NCBI GenBank assembly: GCA_025464915.1
Contig: JAODNF010000132.1
Span: 1 to 9,894 of the forward strand
Direction: 5' to 3'
DNA length: 9,894 nt
Origin: Frankiales bacterium
Lineage (GTDB): Bacteria > Actinomycetota > Actinomycetes > Mycobacteriales > SCTD01
Position 1 is the first letter of the stretch. Every line of letters starts with the position of its first letter. Below, in pieces: positions 5,870 to 9,894 of this stretch. Under the pieces are notes generated by a model. The model had not been told where the DNA came from and searched no databases. It saw only the letters and a list, made by a program, of their open reading frames with translations. The position numbers were made by a program, and so were the translations under genes.

Positions 5870-6748
5870 GTGCGTGTCGCCCTCGACCTCCTCGGTGGTG
5901 ACCACGCGCCCGACGCGGTGATCGACGGCGCCCTGCTGGCCGTCGACCGCGACCCCGCCGTCGAGGTCGTCCTCGTCGGTCCCCCCGCTGTCGCCGCCGC
6001 GCTTCTCGCGGCGCGCGGTCGGTCGCTTCCTGTCGTCGCCGCGCGGGAGTCGGTCGGGATGGACGAGGACCCCGCTCGCGGCGTCCGCGCCAAGAGGGAC
6101 GCGACGGTCCGTACCATCCACGCGCTGGTCCGCAGCGGCAGCTGCGACGCCGCGGTCTCCGTCGGCCCCACCGGCGCCGTGCTCGCCGGCGCGGTGCTCA
6201 CCCTCGGACGGATCAGCTCCCGTCCGGCGGTCGCCGTCGTCGTACCCACCGCCGCCGGCCCCGTCGTCCTGCTCGACGCCGGCGCGACCTCCGAGACCAC
6301 CCCGGAGCAGCTCGTCTCCCACGCGGTGCTCGGGACGGCCTACGCGCAGGCTCTCGGCACGGCCCACCCCCGGGTCGGGCTGCTCAACGTCGGCACCGAG
6401 CCGGGCAAGGGCGACCAGCTGCGCAAGGACGCGTTCGCCCTGCTCGAGCGTGCACCCGTCCGTTTCGTGGGCAACGTGGAAGGACATGACGTGCCCCGTG
6501 GAGGGCCTGCCGACGTCGTCGTCACCGATGGCTTCACCGGCAACGTGCTGCTCAAGGCGATCGAGGGTGCCTCGACCCAGGACCTGCCGCGCTCGGCCCT
6601 GCTGCTCGGCGTCGACGGCATCACCGTCGTGGGCCACGGCGCGTCCGACGGCGAGGATGTCGCCGCGTGCGTGGCGCACGCCGCCCGGCTGGTCGGCGAG
6701 GGGCTGCTCGAGCGGCTCCGCGCGACCCTGAACGTCGGTGCCGCATGA
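5870..6748 (+). CDS. plsX: Phosphate acyltransferase PlsX, internally shortened
   Basis: PlsX converts acyl-ACP and phosphate to acyl phosphate, the acyl donor for PlsY in phospholipid synthesis. The product begins VRVALDLLGGDHAPDAVIDG and keeps RVGLLNVGTEPGKG (168-181), ADVVVTDGFTGNVLLK (214-229) and GHGASD (255-260). It has only 292 residues, against about 320-345 usually. Compared with B. subtilis PlsX from memory, about 35 residues are missing between Gly233 and the LLGVDG segment (246-250), where the family has a helical hairpin involved in membrane contact. Other motifs differ too: SVGPTGA (97-103) for SAGNTGA and DAGATSE (136-142) for DVGANVD. Lys180 and Asn225 are kept. No strong ribosome binding site is seen; the start is seven bases after rpmF. 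Membership is clear; normal activity is uncertain. Confidence 0.9.
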   Translation: MRVALDLLGGDHAPDAVIDGALLAVDRDPAVEVVLVGPPAVAAALLAARGRSLPVVAARESVGMDEDPARGVRAKRDATVRTIHALVRSGSCDAAVSVGPTGAVLAGAVLTLGRISSRPAVAVVVPTAAGPVVLLDAGATSETTPEQLVSHAVLGTAYAQALGTAHPRVGLLNVGTEPGKGDQLRKDAFALLERAPVRFVGNVEGHDVPRGGPADVVVTDGFTGNVLLKAIEGASTQDLPRSALLLGVDGITVVGHGASDGEDVAACVAHAARLVGEGLLERLRATLNVGAA

Positions 6749-6999
6749 CGGCCGAGCAGGTGCTCGACGTGCTCCGCGGAGCGATCGCGACCGTCCTGGA
6801 GGTCGACCCGGCGGGCCTGCAGCGCGGCACGCGGTTCGTGGACGACCTGTCGGCCGACTCGCTCGCGCTGGTGGAGATCGTCGAGATCGTGGAGCACGAC
6901 CTGGCGCAGCAGCGCCCCGGGTTCCGGATCGACGACGAGGACCTCGACCGGCTGCTCACCCTTGGCGACGCCGTCGACTACGCGGTGGCCCGGCTGTGA
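6745..6999 (+). CDS. acpP: Acyl carrier protein
   Basis: This 84-residue acidic protein carries growing acyl chains on a 4'-phosphopantetheine arm. The attachment site is Ser39 in ADSLALVE (37-44), preceded by FVDDL (31-35) as is usual. The family fold of four short helices fits the length. The ATG overlaps the plsX stop (ATGA) and its own stop overlaps the rnc start (GTGA). Position between plsX and rnc matches the Bacillus order, but no fabD, fabG or fabH lies alongside, so it could be the main fatty-acid ACP or a second one dedicated to PlsX. The repeat EIVEIVE (44-50) is a small oddity of helix II. ACP identity is certain; which pathway it serves is inferred. Confidence 0.93.
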   Translation: MTAEQVLDVLRGAIATVLEVDPAGLQRGTRFVDDLSADSLALVEIVEIVEHDLAQQRPGFRIDDEDLDRLLTLGDAVDYAVARL

Positions 7000-7706
7000 C
7001 GACCAAGCCGACGACCGTCTACACCCGGCTCGAGGCCGCCCTGGGCACCGGGCTCGAGCCCGAGCTGATGGAGCGCGCGCTCACGCACCGCAGCTACGCC
7101 TACGAGCACGGCGGCCTTCCCACGAACGAGCGCCTCGAGTTCCTCGGCGACGCGGTCCTCGGGCTCGTCGTCACCGACGCCCTGTTCACCAACCACCCCG
7201 ACCTGGCCGAGGGCTCGCTCGCCAAGCTGCGGGCCAGTGTCGTCAGCACCCGCGCGCTCGCCGGCGTGGCGCGCACGCTGGGGCTCGGTGAGTGGATGCG
7301 CCTCGGCAAGGGCGAGGACGTCACGGGCGGCCGCGACAAGCCGAGCATCCTGGCCGACACGATGGAGGCGATCATCGGCGCGGTCTACCTCGAGCGCGGC
7401 ATCGAGGGCGCGACCGCCGTCGTCCGCAAGCTGTTCGACCCGCTGATGACCGCCGCAGCGCAGGACGGCGCGGCCCTCGACTGGAAGACGGCGCTGCAGG
7501 AGCTCACGGCCGCCCGTGGCCTGGGTGTCCCGGACTACGCGATCACCGAGAGCGGCCCCGACCACGCGAAGGCGTTCGTCGCGACGGCGCTCGTCGCCGG
7601 CGTGCCCTCGGGCGAGGGCGCCGGCTCCAGCAAGAAGGAGGCCGAGCAGCAGGCCGCCGAGCAGGCCTGGCGCGGGCTGTCGGACGAGCCCGTCGAGAGT
7701 GCCTGA
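6996..7706 (+). CDS. rnc: Ribonuclease III
   Basis: RNase III cuts double-stranded RNA and processes rRNA precursors and some mRNAs. The 236-residue product has the signature NERLEFLGDAVLGL (44-57). Glu48 and Asp52, with Asp121 and Glu124 in ADTMEAIIGAVYLE (120-133), match the catalytic metal-binding residues of the E. coli enzyme. A double-stranded-RNA-binding domain follows at about 163-228, ending with GSSKKEAEQQAAEQAW. The GTG start at 6996 overlaps the acpP stop, and no Shine-Dalgarno sequence is evident, suggesting translational coupling. The upstream continuation of the frame is shadow over acpP. The 3' end overlaps mutM by eight bases. Confidence 0.97.
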   Translation: MTTKPTTVYTRLEAALGTGLEPELMERALTHRSYAYEHGGLPTNERLEFLGDAVLGLVVTDALFTNHPDLAEGSLAKLRASVVSTRALAGVARTLGLGEWMRLGKGEDVTGGRDKPSILADTMEAIIGAVYLERGIEGATAVVRKLFDPLMTAAAQDGAALDWKTALQELTAARGLGVPDYAITESGPDHAKAFVATALVAGVPSGEGAGSSKKEAEQQAAEQAWRGLSDEPVESA

Positions 7707-8550
7707 GCTCCCCGAGGTCGAGGTCGTCCGCCTCGGTCTGGAGAAGGGGGTCGCCGGCCGCACGATCGCGAAGGTCGACGTGCACCACGACCGGGCCGTC
7801 CGCCGGCACACGGCCGGCGCCCGCGACTTCGCCGACCTGCTCCGGGGCCGCACCGTCCTCGCCGCCCGGAGGCGGGGCAAGTACCTCTGGCTGCCCCTGG
7901 ACTCCGGCGACGCGCTGACCGGCCACCTGGGCATGAGCGGCCAGCTGCTCGTCGTCCCGGCCTCGAAGCCGATCGAGGCGCACCTGAGGATCCGCTTCGC
8001 CTTCACCGACGAGGGCCGGGAGCTGCGGTTCGTCGACCAGCGCACCTTCGGTGGGCTGCAGGTCGTGGCGGCGGGCGCCGAGCTGCCGAGCACGATCGCC
8101 CACATCGCGCGCGACCCGTTGGACCCGGAGTTCGACGACGAGCAGTTCGTACGACGGCTCCGCGCGAAGACGTCCGGCGTGAAGCGGGCGCTGCTGGACC
8201 AGACGCTCGTCAGCGGGATCGGCAACATCTACGCCGACGAGGCGCTGTGGCGCGCCGAGCTGCACGGCGGCCGCCCGACCGAGCTCGTGACGAAGCCGAA
8301 GGCGCGGGAGCTGCTCAGCCACGCCCGCGACGTGCTGACCGAGTCCCTCGCGCAGGGCGGGACCAGCTTCGACGCGCTCTACGTCTCCACCGAGGGCGTG
8401 AGCGGGCTGTTCGAGCGGTCGTTGCACGCCTACGGCCGCGAGGGGGAGCCGTGCGACCGCTGCGGCACGCCGATCCGGCGCGAGGCCTGGATGAACCGCA
8501 GCTCCTACTCGTGCCCGCGCTGCCAGCCGCGGCCCCGGTACCCACGATGA
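7699..8550 (+). CDS. mutM: Formamidopyrimidine-DNA glycosylase (Fpg/MutM)
   Basis: MutM removes oxidised purines such as 8-oxoguanine and then cuts the abasic site by beta/delta elimination. The start is fixed by PELPEVE, because Pro2 is the catalytic nucleophile after removal of the initiator Met; Glu3 is the second catalytic residue. Other features in the 283 residues are Lys61 in RRRGKYLWL, HLGMSGQ (76-82), the helix-two-turn-helix region LLDQTLVSGIGNIYADEALW (165-184), and the C-terminal zinc finger with Cys252, 255, 272 and 275. The GTG start lies inside the end of rnc, giving an eight-base overlap, and the stop overlaps the next ATG (ATGA). The rnc-mutM pairing is typical of Actinomycetota. 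All key residues are present. Confidence 0.97.
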   Translation: MPELPEVEVVRLGLEKGVAGRTIAKVDVHHDRAVRRHTAGARDFADLLRGRTVLAARRRGKYLWLPLDSGDALTGHLGMSGQLLVVPASKPIEAHLRIRFAFTDEGRELRFVDQRTFGGLQVVAAGAELPSTIAHIARDPLDPEFDDEQFVRRLRAKTSGVKRALLDQTLVSGIGNIYADEALWRAELHGGRPTELVTKPKARELLSHARDVLTESLAQGGTSFDALYVSTEGVSGLFERSLHAYGREGEPCDRCGTPIRREAWMNRSSYSCPRCQPRPRYPR

Positions 8551-9389
8551 GCGAGCGGGAGGCGCTGCTCGACGTGATCGAGCGCTGGGTCGCTGGGCAG
8601 GCGTCCGAGCAGTGGGACCTGGACACGCTCGACGGGCCGCTGCGCGAGGTCTCGAGCGCCATGCGGGAACTGCGCCGCAGCGCGGCCGCGGACGGTGTGG
8701 TGAGGGGCCGCCGCACCCAGCGGTTCGTGGTCACCTCCCTGCCCAGCGAGGCGGAGCTGGCGACCGGGGCGGCGGTCGTCGAGGTCGACATGCCGGGGCA
8801 CCAGGAGGCAGCCACGGTGACGCCCGGGACGGTCGCCGCAGGCGCGGTGGCCGGCGTGCGCCCGGCCGCCCACCCGGTCCGGACGAGCATCGACTCGACG
8901 CGCACGGCCCTGCGCGTACGACGCGGCCCGCACGGCTGGGCGATCACGGACCTGCGCGAGCGCGTGCGGGACGAGCAGCGCTGGTTCAGCTCGGGCTTCT
9001 GCACGCACGGCGCAGCGCTGGTGCTCGAGCCGCAGCCGGCCCCGGGTGCAGCGCCCGAGCCGGCCCGCGCGGCCGGGTTGAGCCTTCAGTCGCTGTACGT
9101 CACCGGCCTGTCCGGGTGGTACGTCCACACGGTGCGGGTGTCGCACGGGTACGGGGTGCCGCGGGTCCTCGTCATGAGCACTGAGGGCGGCGCCGAGGAG
9201 GGCTTCCTGCTGGGCGCCCACGAGAGCAGGGTCGTGCAGCTGCCCAAGAGCGCGGAGCGGTCGGTCGCCGTGCGGGCCCGGCTTCGGCCGGCCGAGCAGC
9301 GGCGCTTCCGCCCCGACCGCGGTCGGGAGGTGCTGGTCGTCCTGACGCTGCCGGCGGACCACCCGTGCGAGGGTTGGTGCGCGCGGTGA
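8547..9389 (+). CDS. Hypothetical protein, 280 residues, coupled to mutM and acyP
   Basis: I do not recognise this protein. It starts at an ATG overlapping the mutM stop and ends in a GTGA overlap with acyP, and the same dense GC-rich codon use continues through it, so it is very likely a real gene. No signal peptide or membrane helix is visible. Residues 1-50 look helical and charged. A segment from about 57 to 140 alternates hydrophobic residues as beta strands would and ends in GWAITDL (130-136), loosely like the last strand of NTF2-like folds; this is weak. A Pro/Ala-rich linker (163-175) leads to a second beta-rich part (about 178-270). The three cysteines are Cys152 and a CEGWC pair (274, 278) near the C terminus. 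Function is unknown; position suggests only co-expression with DNA repair and RNA processing genes. Confidence 0.8.
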   Translation: MSEREALLDVIERWVAGQASEQWDLDTLDGPLREVSSAMRELRRSAAADGVVRGRRTQRFVVTSLPSEAELATGAAVVEVDMPGHQEAATVTPGTVAAGAVAGVRPAAHPVRTSIDSTRTALRVRRGPHGWAITDLRERVRDEQRWFSSGFCTHGAALVLEPQPAPGAAPEPARAAGLSLQSLYVTGLSGWYVHTVRVSHGYGVPRVLVMSTEGGAEEGFLLGAHESRVVQLPKSAERSVAVRARLRPAEQRRFRPDRGREVLVVLTLPADHPCEGWCAR

Positions 9390-9649
9390 CGGTGCGGCTG
9401 CAGGCCTTCGTGAAGGGTCAGGTGCAAGGCGTGGGCTTCCGCTGGTGGACCCGCGCGCGGGCGCTCGAGCTGGGTCTCGCGGGGTCCGCGACCAACCTGG
9501 AGGACGGGCGCGTCGAGGTCGTCGCTGAGGGCTCCCGGGAGGCCTGCGAGGCGCTGCTCGCGCTGCTCCCCACCGGCCCCGGACGGGTCGAGTTCGTCGC
9601 TGAGCGCTGGGGCGAGCCGCGCGGTGAGCGCGGCTTCTCCGAGCGGTGA
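9386..9649 (+). CDS. acyP: Acylphosphatase
   Basis: Acylphosphatases are small cytosolic enzymes that hydrolyse carboxyl-phosphate bonds. From the GTG at 9386 the product has 87 residues, near the usual 90. It shows VKGQVQGVGFRWWTR (9-23), containing the phosphate-binding loop with catalytic Arg19, and ATNLEDGRVEV (35-45) with catalytic Asn37. The 9386 start is chosen because it makes the same GTGA overlap with the preceding stop that recurs in this gene chain; GTG codons at 9365, 9377 and 9392 are alternatives that change only a few N-terminal residues. In many Actinomycetota acyP precedes smc. Family identity is firm; the physiological substrate is not known for most bacterial members. Confidence 0.92.
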   Translation: MTVRLQAFVKGQVQGVGFRWWTRARALELGLAGSATNLEDGRVEVVAEGSREACEALLALLPTGPGRVEFVAERWGEPRGERGFSER

Positions 9650-9655
9650 TCGTTT

Positions 9656-9695
9656 TGACCGGATCCGTGACCTGTTCGTGACCTGAGCCTTGACC
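9656..9695 (+). repeat. Four phased TGACC direct repeats
   Basis: TGACC occurs at 9656, 9668, 9679 and 9691, with steps of 12, 11 and 12 bases, about one helical turn each. The middle two are part of a longer repeat, CGTGACCTG (9666-9674 and 9677-9685). The first and last extend to TTGACC, and the last is the likely -35 box. Such face-aligned repeats could bind an activator or repressor cooperatively. Confidence 0.55.
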
Positions 9696-9718
9696 AGGGG
9701 GCCTTCCGGCGGCACACT
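9690..9718 (+). promoter_or_regulatory. Probable promoter of the last gene
   Basis: TTGACC (9690-9695) is a good -35, followed after exactly 17 bases by CACACT (9713-9718), which keeps the A at position 2 and T at position 6 of the actinobacterial -10. Transcription would begin near 9725, leaving a leader of about 55 bases before the ATG at 9781. This is the best promoter in the window and lies in its largest non-coding gap. Confidence 0.6.
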
Positions 9719-9738
9719 GTTAGCACCCGACCTGTGCC
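9711..9738. promoter_or_regulatory. Inverted repeat GGCACA...TGTGCC over the transcription start
   Basis: Perfect six-base arms at 9711-9716 and 9733-9738 are separated by 16 bases and enclose the -10 box and the expected start of transcription, an operator-like position. The region also contains further TGCCAG and GCAC copies, so several pairings are possible. Confidence 0.35.
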
Positions 9739-9746
9739 AGTGCCAG
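9720..9746. promoter_or_regulatory. Imperfect CIRCE-like element
   Basis: TTAGCACCC (9720-9728), nine bases, then CAGTGCCAG (9738-9746) matches the HrcA operator TTAGCACTC-N9-GAGTGCTAA at 14 of 18 arm positions with exact spacing. The left arm is strong (8 of 9) and the right weaker (6 of 9). The following gene is not a recognised chaperone, so this could be coincidence. Confidence 0.25.
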
Positions 9747-9767
9747 GCGGTTTCGATCCCTCAGCGT

Positions 9768-9772
9768 GGAGG
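9768..9772 (+). promoter_or_regulatory. Ribosome binding site GGAGG for the last gene
   Basis: GGAGG ends eight bases before the ATG at 9781 and supports that start. Confidence 0.75.
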
Positions 9773-9780
9773 CTTCCTCG

Positions 9781-9894
9781 ATGGCGAAGGCCCTTCTTGG
9801 TCATGTCGGCATGAGCACCGACCTGCGTCTCGCCTCGGAGGTGCGCCGGCTGCGTGCCAGGGTGCTCGAGCTCGAGGACGAGCTCGGTCGCGTC
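9781..9894 (+). CDS. Unrecognised gene, 3' end beyond window, coiled-coil N terminus
   Basis: The first 38 residues are visible, starting MAKALLGHVGMSTDLRLASE. From about residue 18 on, charged and Leu/Val positions alternate (EVRRLRARVLELEDELGRV) as in a coiled coil. It is not the start of SMC, whose N terminus has a Walker A motif and which often follows acyP. It resembles small conserved actinobacterial proteins with an MAKALLGHVG start that I have seen without a known function. It has its own promoter and ribosome binding site and so is separate from the upstream chain. Confidence 0.75.
   Translation, partial: MAKALLGHVGMSTDLRLASEVRRLRARVLELEDELGRV

Noticed and set aside
3954..6300. Two long minus-strand frames (3954-5408 and 5071-6300)
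   Set aside because: Both cross several well-identified plus-strand genes and their gaps; they exist because stop codons are rare in GC-rich DNA.
9365..9385. Acylphosphatase starting seven codons earlier at 9365
   Set aside because: It is possible, but the GTGA overlap at 9386 fits the pattern of this gene chain and the family length; the earlier residues match nothing in the family.
1..9894. Mobile elements, CRISPR arrays, tRNA or toxin-antitoxin pairs
   Set aside because: I looked for transposase motifs, regular spaced repeats, tRNA-like cloverleaf sequence and small paired genes on both strands and saw none.

Overview
The window is a very GC-rich, densely packed run of housekeeping genes, all on the + strand. 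Frequent GTG starts, four-base start/stop overlaps, a SepIVA-type septation protein next to a DUF177-rpmF pair, and the order mutM-(unknown)-acyP point to a high-GC Gram-positive (Actinomycetota). A member of the Nocardioidaceae or a related family is plausible, but the genus cannot be named from sequence reading alone. I see no mobile element, tRNA, rRNA, CRISPR array or clear horizontal insert.

Layout. Bases 1-1242 are the 3' part of a DAK2/FakA-like (YloV family) gene, which overlaps recG (1239-3356). A 106-base gap follows, with a strong hairpin and two copies of one palindrome. Then come rsmD and coaD (overlapping), a short-spaced sepIVA homologue, and a 100-base gap with a possible promoter. 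Next is the DUF177 (YceD/YlbN) gene directly abutting rpmF; rpmF encodes only 56 residues. From plsX onward six genes run as one chain: plsX, acpP, rnc, mutM, an unrecognised 280-residue gene and acyP. Every junction in that chain is a start/stop overlap. A 131-base intergenic region (9650-9780) with a good promoter and several repeats precedes a final gene that runs off the window.

How the genes fit together. The region joins two gene strings known from Bacillus: yloV-recG-...-plsX-...-acpP-rnc, and rsmD(ylbH)-coaD-...-ylbN-rpmF. Roles are mixed: genome maintenance (RecG, MutM), ribosome and RNA maturation (RsmD, L32, RNase III), and lipid or CoA supply (CoaD, PlsX, ACP, possibly the FakA-like kinase). 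FakA-type kinases and PlsX both make acyl phosphates, and acylphosphatase hydrolyses acyl phosphates of another kind.

Most unusual points: PlsX appears to lack about 35 internal residues, where the family has a membrane-binding helical hairpin, and has altered conserved motifs. L32 has a non-standard zinc ribbon. The recG-rsmD gap has twin palindromes. The last promoter has four TGACC copies spaced about one helical turn apart and an imperfect CIRCE-like element at the start of transcription. I found no convincing wholly new multi-gene system.
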